A stretch of DNA of 64,000 nucleotides from Natrinema ejinorense (lineage in GTDB: Archaea; Halobacteriota; Halobacteria; Halobacteriales; Natrialbaceae). Positions 38,092-48,195 of the stretch are shown here, in pieces. A program made the translations under genes and the position numbers. The stretch is taken from positions 3,100,001-3,164,000 of the forward strand of contig NZ_NXNI01000001.1 of the NCBI RefSeq assembly GCF_002494345.1, read 5' to 3'. Positions within the stretch are counted from its first letter, which is position 1. Each line of letters starts with the position of its first letter. Under the pieces are notes generated by a model that ran no database searches, was not told the origin of the DNA, and saw only the letters and a program-made list of their open reading frames with translations.

Positions 38092-39345
38092 ATGGCCCGG
38101 TATCACATCGAAACGTACGGCTGTACGTCCAATCGCGGGGAGAGTCGCGAGATCGAGCGACGGCTCCGCGATGCGGGTCACTACCGGGTCGACGGCCCGG
38201 ACGAAGCGGACGTCGCGATCCTCAACACCTGCACCGTCGTCGAGAAGACCGAACGCAACATGCTCCGGCGGGCCGAGGAACTGGCCGACGAAACGGCCGA
38301 TCTCTTCATCACGGGCTGTATGGCCCTCGCACAGGGCGAGGAGTTCGCCCGAGCGGACGTCGACGGACAGGTGCTCCACTGGGACGAGGTCCCCGAAGCG
38401 GTCACCAACGGCGAGTGTCCGACGACGACGCCCGACGCCGATCCCATCCTCGACGGCGTCATCGGCATCCTCCCCATCGCGCGGGGCTGTATGTCCGACT
38501 GTTCGTACTGCATCACCAAGCAGGCGACGGGCAAGATCGACTCCCCCTCGATCGAGGAAAACGTCGAGAAGGCCCGGGCGCTGATCCACGCCGGCGCGAA
38601 GGAGCTCCGCATCACCGGCCAGGACACCGGCGTCTACGGCTGGGACGAGGGCGAGCGTAAGCTCCACCGCCTGCTCGAGGAGATCTGTGCGATCGACGGC
38701 GAGTTCCGCGTGCGCGTCGGGATGGCCAACCCGAAGGGCGTCCACGGCATCCGTGAGGAGTTGGCCGACGTCTTCGCCGAGTACGACGAACTCTACGACT
38801 TCCTGCACGCGCCCGTTCAGTCCGGCAGCGACGACGTGCTCGGCGACATGCGACGCCAGCATCAGGTCGAAGAGTACGTCGAGGTCGTCGAGGCCTTCGA
38901 CGAGGCGCTGGACTACTGGACGCTCTCGACGGACTTCATCGTCGGTTTCCCCACGGAGACCGACCACGACCACGAGCAGTCGATGGCCCTGCTTCGCGAG
39001 ACTCGCCCCGAAAAGATCAACGTCACTCGCTTCTCGAAGCGGCCGGGGACCGACGCCGCCGACATGAAGGGACTGGGTGGGACGATCAAGAAGGAACGCT
39101 CGAAGGAGATGAGCGAGGTCAAACGCGAGCTCGTCGCCGACGCCTACGCGGACATGGTCGGCGAGGTCCGCGAGGACTGTCTCGTCGTCGAGGACGGCAC
39201 CGCCGACTCGGTGAAGTGTCGCGACGCCGCATACCGCCAGCTCATCGTCCAGAACGCGAGCGACTACGGGCTCGAGCCCGGCGATTTCGTCGATCTCGAC
39301 GTGACTGCCCACGAGACGATGTACGCGTTCGGCGAGCCGGTATAG
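38092..39345 (+). CDS. tRNA t6A37 methylthiotransferase (e-MtaB/CDKAL1 type)
   Basis: 417 residues. N-terminal UPF0004 domain with cysteines in YGCTSNRGES, NTCTVVEKTE and GCMALAQ; the radical-SAM cluster motif is GCMSDCSYCITKQATG (CxxxCxxC) near residue 130; the C-terminal TRAM domain is about residues 355-415. It converts t6A37 to ms2t6A37 in tRNAs reading ANN codons, which improves decoding of lysine codons. A stand-alone gene. Confidence 0.93.
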   Translation: MARYHIETYGCTSNRGESREIERRLRDAGHYRVDGPDEADVAILNTCTVVEKTERNMLRRAEELADETADLFITGCMALAQGEEFARADVDGQVLHWDEVPEAVTNGECPTTTPDADPILDGVIGILPIARGCMSDCSYCITKQATGKIDSPSIEENVEKARALIHAGAKELRITGQDTGVYGWDEGERKLHRLLEEICAIDGEFRVRVGMANPKGVHGIREELADVFAEYDELYDFLHAPVQSGSDDVLGDMRRQHQVEEYVEVVEAFDEALDYWTLSTDFIVGFPTETDHDHEQSMALLRETRPEKINVTRFSKRPGTDAADMKGLGGTIKKERSKEMSEVKRELVADAYADMVGEVREDCLVVEDGTADSVKCRDAAYRQLIVQNASDYGLEPGDFVDLDVTAHETMYAFGEPV

Positions 39346-39439
39346 GGTCGCGCCGTCGGCACTATATCGGTGAAGATCGATCCTCAGTTCTCGGGAATAG
39401 GGTGAGATAGCAAAGTAAGAGCGCATCGAATCGTAACAT

Positions 39440-39805
39440 ATGTGCGAAACAGCCGATCAACCGACCCGGTGTCCGCGGATCGAACGGGATGGAGAGGTCG
39501 GGTGTAACCCCCACCGGATCATGGAGTTGCTCAACGACGACGACGCGCGAGCGGTGTATCTGTTCGTCGAGGAACCGGCGACGGTCCGTGACATCTCCGA
39601 GGCGCTCGACATCCCGCAATCGACGACGTACAGAAAGGTCGAGAGCCTCACGGAGGCCGGCCTCATCTCACAGCTCAACGAACGCTCGCGAACCGGTACC
39701 CCTGCACATTACGTTCGGGCCATGGACCACGTGTCGGTGACCTACGACGACCCGCTCCGAATCGAGTGTGCGTGCAACGGAAACCTCCTGTACTGTGAAC
39801 CCTGA
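39440..39805 (+). CDS. Winged helix-turn-helix transcriptional regulator
   Basis: 121 residues. The wHTH lies at about residues 25-80 (HRIMELLNDDDARAVYLFVEE, VRDISEALDIPQSTTYRKVESLTEAGLI). Cysteines at both ends (MCETADQPTRCPRI and CACNGNLLYCEP) could bind metal or sense redox. ATG 39440 lies 26 bp after an AAAGTAAG stretch. It faces a redoxin-like gene convergently; its targets are unknown. Confidence 0.8.
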   Translation: MCETADQPTRCPRIERDGEVGCNPHRIMELLNDDDARAVYLFVEEPATVRDISEALDIPQSTTYRKVESLTEAGLISQLNERSRTGTPAHYVRAMDHVSVTYDDPLRIECACNGNLLYCEP

Positions 39806-39876
39806 CGACCGCCTCGTCGGGGTTTCGGTGGCGGGCTACTCGAGCGGACGGCACCCAAAGCGGGTCGTCCCTCGGA

Positions 39877-40356
39877 TTACAGGTTCGCGACGGCGTTTTC
39901 GATCTCCTCGCGTGGAAGCGGCGAGATCCAGTCGTCCGCGACGAAGGCGTACTGTACCTCTCGGTCGGCATCGAGGACGAACGCGGACCGCCAGGGGGCC
40001 GAGACGTTCGCCATGTGTGAGCGGTCGGCGAGCAGGTCGAGCGATTCGCTCACGTCGCCGTCGACGTCGGCGAAAAACCGGAAGTCGGGTCGGTCCAACC
40101 AGCGAAGGAACTCGTTTTGCGCGTAGGGCCCATCGCGGCTCACGCCGAGTACCGGAACGTCCTCGAACTCGTCCCAGCCGGCCCGAACGAACTGCTTCCA
40201 CCAGTTCTGTGCGATCGCGCTGAACGCGAATCCGGTACAGATGACGACGCCCCCTCGAGCGCCGAGCGCATCGGAGACGGCCGTCGAGCGAAACGTCTCG
40301 CCGTCACACAGGAGCGCCTCGAAGTCGGCAACGGTCTCACCCTCTGTCGGTGGCAT
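39877..40356 (-). CDS. Peroxiredoxin-fold protein lacking the peroxidatic cysteine
   Basis: 159 residues of AhpC/TSA-like layout: an N-terminal strand (VADFEALLCDG), a GGVVICTGFAFSAIAQNWWKQF segment, VLGVSRDGPYAQNEFLRWL, and a late AFVLDADREVQYAFVAD. In active peroxiredoxins the FSPVCT position carries the catalytic cysteine; here the matching stretch reads FSAIAQ, so it is alanine. Cysteine at VVICTG is six residues earlier. It is thus probably not a classical peroxidase. ATG 40356 chosen over 40437, which adds an unconserved basic leader. Confidence 0.72.
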   Translation of the reverse strand: MPPTEGETVADFEALLCDGETFRSTAVSDALGARGGVVICTGFAFSAIAQNWWKQFVRAGWDEFEDVPVLGVSRDGPYAQNEFLRWLDRPDFRFFADVDGDVSESLDLLADRSHMANVSAPWRSAFVLDADREVQYAFVADDWISPLPREEIENAVANL

Positions 40357-40470
40357 ACGCGAGGATGCGCCCGCGGGGACAAAAAACTCCGTTCTGCGGC
40401 CGATCCGACCGCCGAGGGAGTGCCCGCGGCGGCACATACCCTTTTGACGGCTGGGCCACTACCCGTAGTC

Positions 40471-40707
40471 ATGTTCACGCTCTACCGCCTGGAAGGCTGT
40501 CCGTACTGTGAGCACGTCGTGGATCGACTCGAGGAACTCGACGTCGACTACGAGAGCGTCTGGGTCGAGGGGCTCCACTCGAAACGGAACGAGGTCAAAC
40601 GCGTCTCGGGCCAGCGGCAGGTCCCGGTCATCATCGACGACAACCGGGGTGTGACGATGGCCGAATCCGAACGGATCCTCGATTACCTCGAGACGACGTA
40701 CGCCTGA
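40471..40707 (+). CDS. Glutaredoxin-like / GST N-terminal domain protein
   Basis: 78 residues forming one thioredoxin fold: FTLYRLEGCPYCEHVVDRLEE with the CPYC redox motif, a cis-proline loop (QRQVPVIID) and a final helix (AESERILDYLETTYA). Haloarchaea use gamma-glutamylcysteine rather than glutathione, so the partner thiol is uncertain. A CTTTTGAC about 28 bp before ATG 40471 may be its promoter. Confidence 0.87.
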   Translation: MFTLYRLEGCPYCEHVVDRLEELDVDYESVWVEGLHSKRNEVKRVSGQRQVPVIIDDNRGVTMAESERILDYLETTYA

Positions 40708-40729
40708 TACGGGTTGCTGTCCCGAGTGG

Positions 40730-40790
40730 TCGGCGACCTCACAGCCGGGTCGTGGGGTCGGCCAACACTGACTGTCAGCGGTCCGTCCGA
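40730..40790. repeat. Dispersed palindrome, family C, copy 2
   Basis: GGCGACCTCA at 40732-40741 faces TGGGGTCGGCC at 40753-40763; the following CTGTCAGCGGTCCG is the complement of the left part of C1. Immediately to the left, 40706-40725 (ATACGGGTTGCTGTCCCG) resembles the left arm of family B, so this looks like a composite. Confidence 0.55.
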
Positions 40791-40797
40791 GCGGCAG

Positions 40798-41211
40798 TTA
40801 CTCGTCGTCGCCGTCCTCGAGACTGTGCGGATCGAGTCCCGGATCCTCGGTCGCGGGTGCGCCGATCGCGAGGACGACGCCCTCCTCGTCGCCGACGTTT
40901 CGGTGGCCGTGGCCGATCTCCGGTTTGGCGATCCAGAACGTCCCCGGTCCGGCCTCGACGTACTCTTCGTCCCCCGAGCGACCGAGCTTCAGCGAGAATT
41001 CGCCCTCGAGAACGTAGTACAGTTCCTCCTGTTCGGAGTGGGCGTGATACTGGATCTCGTCGCCGGGCTCGAAGTACCAGAGTTTGAGGTTGAGCGCGTC
41101 GGTCTCGAAGAACTCGTCGAGCGCGCGGATGCGTAGATCCGGCGGAATCTCGTCGACGTCGGAGAGGTCGGTCATCGGTACGTCCTCCGTCTGCACCACT
41201 TCGTACTCCAT
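40798..41211 (-). CDS. Cupin domain protein
   Basis: 137 residues. The double-stranded beta-helix motifs are visible: motif 1 EIQYHAHSEQEELYYVLEGEF with metal-ligand histidines and glutamate, and motif 2 PEIGHGHRNVGDEEG. A small single-domain cupin of unknown substrate, in a stand-alone position. Confidence 0.88.
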   Translation of the reverse strand: MEYEVVQTEDVPMTDLSDVDEIPPDLRIRALDEFFETDALNLKLWYFEPGDEIQYHAHSEQEELYYVLEGEFSLKLGRSGDEEYVEAGPGTFWIAKPEIGHGHRNVGDEEGVVLAIGAPATEDPGLDPHSLEDGDDE

Positions 41212-41283
41212 GCTATCTTACCACACGAAAACGATCACCAAAAACCTCCCGTTGCCCGCTCGAGAGATCGGACCGCCGACCCG

Positions 41284-41823
41284 TCACTCGAATACGACGG
41301 CACTAGTCTCGTCGGGGACGGTCGCGCCCGCCTGGGCGGCGAACGCCTCGTGGACGTGGTCGTACGTCGCTTCGAGCGCCTCGACGATCACCGTCGTCTC
41401 ACTGAGGACCGGCATGAAGTTGGTATCCCCCTGCCACCGCGGGACAATGTGCGTGTGGAGGTGATCGTCGATCGAGCCGCCGGCCCCGTCACCGAGGTTC
41501 AAGCCTGCATTGAAGCCGTCCGGCTCGAGTGCAGCGTCGAGTGCATCGAACGTTCGCTGTTTCAAGCGGGCATGATCGAGCAGGACATCGTCGTCGAGCG
41601 CCCCGTACTCGCCGGTGTGGGTTTTGGGTATTACCATGAGGTGGCCAGGATTGTACGGATAATTGTTCAACATGACGAACGCGTGTTCGCTTCGTGCGAC
41701 GATCAGGCTCTCCCGATCGGCATCCCGTTCGGGCAACTCACAGAAGACACACTCCTCGATGTCGGGATTCTTTTCCTCACGCCGGATCCACTCGATTCGC
41801 CACGGTGCGAACACTTGCTCCAT
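41284..41823 (-). CDS. HIT family nucleotide hydrolase/transferase
   Basis: 179 residues. The histidine triad is HLHTHIVPRW near residue 130; an N-terminal zinc-type pair is present (CVFCELP). MLNNYPYNPGHLMVIPKTHTGEY is the substrate-binding strand pair. Likely acts on adenosine dinucleotide or AMP-conjugate substrates. ATG 41823 (MEQVFAPWRIEWI) is the conserved family start. Confidence 0.92.
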   Translation of the reverse strand: MEQVFAPWRIEWIRREEKNPDIEECVFCELPERDADRESLIVARSEHAFVMLNNYPYNPGHLMVIPKTHTGEYGALDDDVLLDHARLKQRTFDALDAALEPDGFNAGLNLGDGAGGSIDDHLHTHIVPRWQGDTNFMPVLSETTVIVEALEATYDHVHEAFAAQAGATVPDETSAVVFE

Positions 41824-42078
41824 GTGTACCACCTCTCGAGGGCGTCCTAAAGCGTTTCAGTCCGCTATCAACCCTTCACTAGTAATGGTAATAACCCGGA
41901 TAAAACTATGCCACAGTACCCCATAATTCCGATAAAAAGACACCAAAAAGCCATCTAAACGGTATAGAGCCATCTCAGTCCGTTTCACGAATAAGTTAAC
42001 GCCGTATTGCGATTTTGGCGACCCACGGGGAAAAACGAAACGGGGATTTAATAGAGGGATACCGCGAGTAATACAGCA

Positions 42079-42279
42079 ATGGCAACGACTGACGACTCTG
42101 TTAACGGGATGACCGAGCACTGCGAGGAATGCGACTTGGAAACGCTCCACGAAGTCTCGGTCCAGATCAGGACCGAGAGCCTCAAACAGGAGAACGCACA
42201 GTTCTCCCGCGAACCCTACCGCGTGAGCGAGTGCCAGCGGTGTGGCAACCGTTCGAGCCAGCGGATGAACAACGCTTGA
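42079..42279 (+). CDS. Small zinc-ribbon protein
   Basis: 66 residues with two CxxC knuckles (HCEECDLETLH and SECQRCGNRSS), giving a single four-cysteine zinc site. Such small zinc fingers are common in haloarchaea and rarely characterised. The AT-rich 41833-42078 upstream contains TTTAATAG near 42044-42051, about 30 bp before the ATG. Confidence 0.8.
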   Translation: MATTDDSVNGMTEHCEECDLETLHEVSVQIRTESLKQENAQFSREPYRVSECQRCGNRSSQRMNNA

Positions 42280-42477
42280 GTCTTCCGCGTGACGGCCGTC
42301 GACAACCAGGAATCGTCCTCGTTGCTCGGTCTTCCGGTTCTTTCGAACGATAGTAGCGATTCGACACTCTCGCCAGTACTGAGAGGATCGGTATCGATAC
42401 GGCCCCGAAGAGTCGCCGAAACGCCGTGTTGGATTACGGGTATCGACGAGTAAAACGCCGGTCAGTCGCGACGATGA

Positions 42478-43374
42478 TCACTCGGTCGTGACTTCGCAGC
42501 CGCTCTCGGTAATGATGATCGTGTGCTCTTTCTGGCTGACGAGGGAGCCGTCGTCTTCCTTGAGCACCGGATAGCCGTGGACGATGTCGTTGCGCTTGAG
42601 CCGACGCAGCGCCATCTCGGGACGATCCGTCTCGAGCCAGCGGGTCGCGAACGGCAGCGTACGGAACTCCTCGGTGATCTGGTCGAGGGCGTCACGGGCC
42701 TGTCTGTTGCGGACGGTTCCCTCGCGCTCGAGCGAGAAGATTTCCTCGCTGGCACCCTCGGTGACCTTCCCACCGCCGTCGGTCGCGAACGGTTCGATCG
42801 CGACCACGTCGCCGACTTCAAGGGTCGTCCCCTGCGAGACGGCGCGGTTCGGGATGTTCGGGCTCGTGTGTTGTTCCCAGTGGCCCAGCCCGTGACCGGT
42901 GAGGTTGACGACGGGGTTGTAGCCGTAGCCGTCGATCACGTCCTCGATTTCCGCGCCGATCTCACCGGTGTCGATGCCTGGCTCGATGATGTCGATCGCC
43001 GCCTCGAGGGCCTGTTCGGAGGCCTCCGCGAGTTCGGGATTGCCCGAGAGGTCAACCGTGATCGCGGTGTCGGCCAGCCAGCCATCGACGTGGACGCCGA
43101 TGTCGAGGTTGACCATCTCCTCGCCGAAGGTCGTCTCGTCGTCGATCGACGGCGTCGCGTGGGCGGCCTCCTCGTCGATCGAGATGTTGACGGGGAACGC
43201 GGGTTTCGCGCCGAGTTCCCGGATCCGGTCTTCGGCGTACTCGGCGACCTCGAGGTGGCTCGCGCCGACCTCGACGCGTTCGGCGGTTTCTTCGCGCACC
43301 TGCGCGAGGATCTCCCCCGCTTCGCGGTGTTTCTCGTACTGCTCGGACTCGAGGTCCACCTCGGATTCGGCCAT
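42478..43374 (-). CDS. map: Methionine aminopeptidase, type II
   Basis: 298 residues in the pita-bread fold. Metal ligands are seen in NLDIGVHVDGWLADTA (two aspartates), GHGLGHWEQHTSP (histidine), VAIEPFATDGGG (glutamate) and the final KEHTIIITESG (glutamate). The helical insert of type II enzymes is about residues 190-255. It removes the initiator methionine co-translationally. Confidence 0.96.
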   Translation of the reverse strand: MAESEVDLESEQYEKHREAGEILAQVREETAERVEVGASHLEVAEYAEDRIRELGAKPAFPVNISIDEEAAHATPSIDDETTFGEEMVNLDIGVHVDGWLADTAITVDLSGNPELAEASEQALEAAIDIIEPGIDTGEIGAEIEDVIDGYGYNPVVNLTGHGLGHWEQHTSPNIPNRAVSQGTTLEVGDVVAIEPFATDGGGKVTEGASEEIFSLEREGTVRNRQARDALDQITEEFRTLPFATRWLETDRPEMALRRLKRNDIVHGYPVLKEDDGSLVSQKEHTIIITESGCEVTTE

Positions 43375-43450
43375 GCCCGGAGGTTAGATAGGTCGACAAA
43401 AAGAGGTTCCGTCTCTCCGTCGGCCGGCGTCTGCCGGTCGATTCTCAGGG

Positions 43451-43576
43451 TCAGTGGCTCTCGGACCGACCGTCGACCCAGTTACACTCGGGGCAGGCAG
43501 CGACTCCCTGGACGTTCGACAGCGTCACGGTACAGCGTGGACACTGGCTGGCAGCGTGCTGTGGCGCTCGAAGCAT
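43451..43576 (-). CDS. Tiny CPxC zinc-finger protein
   Basis: 41 residues with two knuckles (QCPRCTVTL and ACPECNWVD), the haloarchaeal small zinc-finger type. The minus strand has TATATTTATT at 43601-43610, placing transcription at about 43577, exactly before ATG 43576. That is the main reason for choosing this short form over the 101-residue ORF that begins at 43756. Confidence 0.72.
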   Translation of the reverse strand: MLRAPQHAASQCPRCTVTLSNVQGVAACPECNWVDGRSESH

Positions 43577-43600
43577 GATCGATGGAACGGGTACGTCAAT

Positions 43601-43610
43601 AATAAATATA
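43601..43610 (-). promoter_or_regulatory. Strong TATA box for the tiny zinc-finger gene
   Basis: TATATTTATT on the minus strand, 26-28 bp before ATG 43576, predicting a leaderless mRNA. Confidence 0.6.
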
Positions 43611-44197
43611 CACCACGACGATCGTCGAACACCAACGGATGGCCGGTGTTCGTCGAGCTTCGAAAGCGCAAGCAGTGAACGAATAGGGACGACGACGGCG
43701 CGACTACCGGACCTGGCGCCGGTCCCACGGCTCAAGGAGTGTATGATCCATTTCAACGCGTCCTATACGGATGGATGACGCCCGTTCACGAACGAAACGA
43801 CACACAGCGGCACGAGGTTCCGTGAAACGGTCGCCACGAGTTATACTCACCCCGGCCGCACGTCGGATCGGCGTGAGAAACGCCACCGACCCGGGTCTCG
43901 AGGGCCGTGCTCTCGACACGCGGGACCGGGGACACGACCGACATCCCGGCGGGTGGACCACCCCGGTCTCGAGTCGCGGTCAGCGGCGGTTTGTCACGCC
44001 GGACGTGCCGTGTTCGGCGCTCCGGAAACTGCTGATTTTACGACGAACCACCCCCTTATTTGACGGTTTTTTATATGGTCTCGGAGAACGGTTTCCCGAA
44101 TTCACCGCGTCTATCGGCTGTTTTCGGCGTTCACTGAGGGTGCGGAGCGAATGGGTATCGTTCAATTTTTGCCGAGCCGCGATGGAAATGGTAGACC

Positions 44198-44203
44198 TTT
44201 TAC
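44198..44203 (+). promoter_or_regulatory. TATA-like box for icd
   Basis: TTTTAC centred 29 bp before ATG 44230; supports the short icd start. Confidence 0.5.
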
Positions 44204-44229
44204 CCCCGTCGAAGAACCGTACAGACGAG

Positions 44230-45471
<1,242 letters not shown>

Positions 45472-45492
<21 letters not shown>

Positions 45493-45716
45493 GCCAGCTT
45501 CTCGTCCGCTTTCGGTTTCGCCGCAAGAACATCGAGAAACTGGCGTAAGCCAGCTTCTCGTCCGCTTTCGGTTTCGCCGCAAGAACATCGAGAAACTGGC
45601 GTAAGCCAGCTTCTCGTCCGCTTTCGGTTTCGCCGCAAGAACATCGAGAAACTGGCGTAAGCCAGCTTCTCGTCCGCTTTCGGTTTCGCCGCAAGAACAT
45701 CGAGAACCTCTCGTAG
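45472..45716 (+). repeat. 56-bp tandem repeat, four units plus a partial fifth
   Basis: Units begin at 45472, 45528, 45584 and 45640 with no difference I can see; a degenerate 21-bp start of a fifth is at 45696. Each unit is the last 21 nt of icd (NIEKLA and stop) followed by 35 nt. Within each, GAGAAACTGGC GTAA GCCAGCTTCTC forms a stem-loop with one mismatch. The likely origin is duplication of the icd end plus its transcript-end hairpin. Confidence 0.95.
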
Positions 45717-45932
45717 AGCGCGTTTCGGGCGTTCAAAGCGCCCGTCGCGTTCCGACGGTATCGAATCGGACGCGACCCGAACTCCGATCGTATCGGTCTT
45801 TCTTTCTATCGGCCTCGAGCGGGTCGTCCACCGGGTACCGTTCCGTCGGGTGTCGAGACGCTGTCGACGTCGTGGCCGTCGTGATCGGGCCGAACCGCGG
45901 CGTTCAAACCGCTGGCCCGCGGATGCGAGGAC

Positions 45933-46982
45933 ATGAGCGACGAGCACGATCACGGGGGCGACGGCGGCGAGGAGGACGGTCACCACGACCACGACCGGGA
46001 CACGTTCGCACACGACCCGGTCGGCCACGCCGAGGTTCGGGCCGGGATGACGGTCGGCGAACTCGCCGACGAGTACGGTTCGGCCGGCGTCGGCGCGGCG
46101 GACCTCCACGAGGCCGTCGACGTGACCGAGGCGATGTTCGATGACGACGTAACCGTCTTCTTCGGCCTCGCGGGCGCGATGGTGCCGACGGGAATGCGGG
46201 CGATCGTCGCCGACCTGATCCGGGACGGCTACATCGACGTCCTCGTCACGACGGGTGCGAATCTCACGCACGATTCCATCGAGGCCATCGGCGGCAAACA
46301 CCACCACGGTGCCGTCCACGCCGAGGGAAAGACCGAACGCGAACACGACGAGACGCTCCGTGACGAGGGCGTCGACCGCATCTACAACGTCTACCTCCCA
46401 CAGGAGTTCTTCGCGACTTTCGAATCCCACCTGCGCGAGGAGGTCTTCCCGCCGCTCGAGGAGGAGGGCGTCGTCCCCATCCAGCGGCTCACGGAGGAAC
46501 TCGGCCGCGCCAACGCCGAGATCAACGAGCGCGAGGGAATCGACGAGGACGCCGGCATCGCCGCCGCGGCCTACGAGAACGACGTACCGATCTACTGCCC
46601 CGCGATTCAGGACTCCGTGCTCGGCCTGCAGGCGTGGATGTACTCCCAGACCTCCGACTTCTCGCTCGACGCGCTGGCGGACATGACCGGCCTGACCGAC
46701 ATCGCCTACGACACCGAGGAAGCCGGCGCGTTCGTCGTCGGCGGCGGCGTCCCCAAGAACTTCACCCTCCAGACGATGCTCGTCACCCCCGGCGCGTACG
46801 ACTACGCCGTCCAGCTCACCATGGACCCCAAACAGACCGGCGGCCTCTCCGGCGCGACCTTAGACGAAGCCCGCTCGTGGGGCAAACTCGAGAAAGACGC
46901 CGACAACGTCTCCGTCTACGCCGACGCGACGATCACGCTGCCGCTCGTGGTCGCAGCGGCTCGAGAACGGCTCGAGGAGTAG
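45933..46982 (+). CDS. dys: Deoxyhypusine synthase
   Basis: 349 residues; transfers the aminobutyl group of spermidine (or works in the agmatine-based haloarchaeal variant) to a lysine of aIF5A. The family landmarks are FFGLAGAMVPTGMR, VLVTTGANLTHD and YCPAIQDS, with a catalytic-lysine region GGGVPKNF near residue 275. The first 25 residues are rich in His, Asp and Gly (DEHDHGGDGGEEDGHHDHD) and look like an added metal-binding-type tail. Confidence 0.93.
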   Translation: MSDEHDHGGDGGEEDGHHDHDRDTFAHDPVGHAEVRAGMTVGELADEYGSAGVGAADLHEAVDVTEAMFDDDVTVFFGLAGAMVPTGMRAIVADLIRDGYIDVLVTTGANLTHDSIEAIGGKHHHGAVHAEGKTEREHDETLRDEGVDRIYNVYLPQEFFATFESHLREEVFPPLEEEGVVPIQRLTEELGRANAEINEREGIDEDAGIAAAAYENDVPIYCPAIQDSVLGLQAWMYSQTSDFSLDALADMTGLTDIAYDTEEAGAFVVGGGVPKNFTLQTMLVTPGAYDYAVQLTMDPKQTGGLSGATLDEARSWGKLEKDADNVSVYADATITLPLVVAAARERLEE

Positions 46983-47037
46983 TGCGCCAATCGTTTCACC
47001 CAAACTACTTTTCACGTGTCGGTAGGAACGTCCGTCC

Positions 47038-47634
47038 ATGACGGCGATCGTCTTCGATCTGGACGGAACGGTACTCCACACCGACCGGGAGTACCGGGAC
47101 CTGCTGGCGAACGCGATCGCGGACGTTCGAGGCGACGCCCCCGCGGAGTGGCTCGAGGCCTACGACGAAGCCTTCGTCGACCTCTTTTCGGCATGTGACC
47201 CCGACCCGGTACGGCGGGCGTTCGCCCGGATCGACGGCTGTACGGATCCCGAGCCATACGTGCGGGCACTCCACGAGCGGGAAATCGAGTCGCTGTCCCC
47301 GCCGGAGAACGCTCACACCGACCTCGAACGGCTGGCCGAGTCGTTCGAACTCGGCGTGCTCACGAACGGGCTCCGCGAGTGGCAACTGGCGAAGCTTCGA
47401 GCACACGATCTCGAGGCGTATTTCGACGCGGTGGTCGCCTCCTACGAGGTGGGGGCACACAAGCCGGACGCGGCACCGTACCGGGCACTCGAGGAGCGAC
47501 TGCCGGCGGATCGGTACGGAATGGTCGGAGATAGCGAGAGCGACGTCGACGGGGCAAAGAACGTCGGCTGGTCCGCGTCCCGGTACGATGGCGGCGAGTT
47601 CGGAGCGCTTGCCGAGGATCTCTTTCAGCGGTGA
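47038..47634 (+). CDS. HAD superfamily hydrolase
   Basis: 198 residues. HAD motif I FDLDGTVLHTD, motif II LTNG (VLTNGLREWQ), motif III lysine in AHKPDAAPY and motif IV GDSESDVDGAKNVGW are in order. The cap is a small C1 helical type. A phosphatase of the phosphoglycolate-phosphatase-like group; substrate unknown. CTTTTCAC about 27 bp upstream supports a leaderless ATG at 47038. Confidence 0.9.
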   Translation: MTAIVFDLDGTVLHTDREYRDLLANAIADVRGDAPAEWLEAYDEAFVDLFSACDPDPVRRAFARIDGCTDPEPYVRALHEREIESLSPPENAHTDLERLAESFELGVLTNGLREWQLAKLRAHDLEAYFDAVVASYEVGAHKPDAAPYRALEERLPADRYGMVGDSESDVDGAKNVGWSASRYDGGEFGALAEDLFQR

Positions 47635-47667
47635 ATCCACACGAGGTCTCGCCGTTCCGGGTCGGCG

Positions 47668-48054
47668 TCAGTACGTCTGATAGGATGCCGACCCGATATC
47701 GATCCGGACCAGCGTGTTGTCGGCGTGGGCGTCTGGGTCCGCGTCGTACTTCTCGTTGATCCGGCGACGAGCCGACGCGGTCTCGGCTGCGTCGTCGACG
47801 ACCGTTGCCGTCCCGAGCAGCGTCACCATCCACTGAGTCTGCCCGGCCTCGTCTTTCTGTACCGACAGCGCAACCCGCGGGTTCCGCCTGACATTCGCCA
47901 GCTTCCGGCCCGTCGTCACGATCTCGATGCCCCCATCGGCGTACCGATACCAGACCGGCGCGACGTGAGGGCGTCCCTCCACGCTGGTCGCCAGATGGGC
48001 CATCAGGGGTTCACTCTCGAGGAGTCGCTCCGCCGTCGGTGGTATCGTCGACAC
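47668..48054 (-). CDS. PPOX-class flavin/F420-binding oxidoreductase
   Basis: 128 residues forming a split-barrel pyridoxamine-oxidase-like domain: LMAHLATSVEGRPHVAPVWYRYADGGIEIVTTGRKLANVRRNPRVALSV is the characteristic first half. It may bind F420 or FMN. The start is GTG 48054, because TTTTTA on the minus strand at 48079-48084 predicts transcription from about 48055. It is divergent from the histidine kinase. Confidence 0.85.
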   Translation of the reverse strand: MSTIPPTAERLLESEPLMAHLATSVEGRPHVAPVWYRYADGGIEIVTTGRKLANVRRNPRVALSVQKDEAGQTQWMVTLLGTATVVDDAAETASARRRINEKYDADPDAHADNTLVRIDIGSASYQTY

Positions 48055-48078
48055 GCTCGTGGTACCGTGGGGTAGGAG

Positions 48079-48084
48079 TAAAAA
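48079..48084 (-). promoter_or_regulatory. TATA-like box for the PPOX gene
   Basis: The minus strand reads TTTTTA, centred about 27 bp before GTG 48054; decides the start of that gene. Confidence 0.5.
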
Positions 48085-48195
48085 CAGCCGGCGTGACGAT
48101 GCCAGTGGACCGACACGACGGAATTTCGACGGACGGACCGCCATACCGTTTATTACTGTGTAGTGCCTGTCCGTCACGTATTCGAGACTCCGTGC

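Larger units (their letters stand above)
43577..44229. other. Long upstream region of icd
   Basis: 653 bp with no convincing gene. The icd reading frame is open back to 43771, but that stretch has none of the acidic composition of a haloarchaeal protein and no family match. Two possible icd promoters: TTTTTTATAT at 44067-44076 (leader about 130 nt) and TTTTAC at 44198-44203 (almost leaderless). Confidence 0.55.

Noticed and set aside
41857-42150. 97-residue minus-strand ORF upstream of the zinc-ribbon gene
   Set aside because: Overlaps the start of a convincing zinc-ribbon gene, lies in AT-rich promoter DNA, and has no recognisable feature.
43771-44229. 153-codon N-terminal extension of icd
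   Set aside because: Open by chance in GC-rich DNA: basic, not acidic like haloarchaeal proteins, no family match, and a TATA-like box at 44198-44203 supports ATG 44230.
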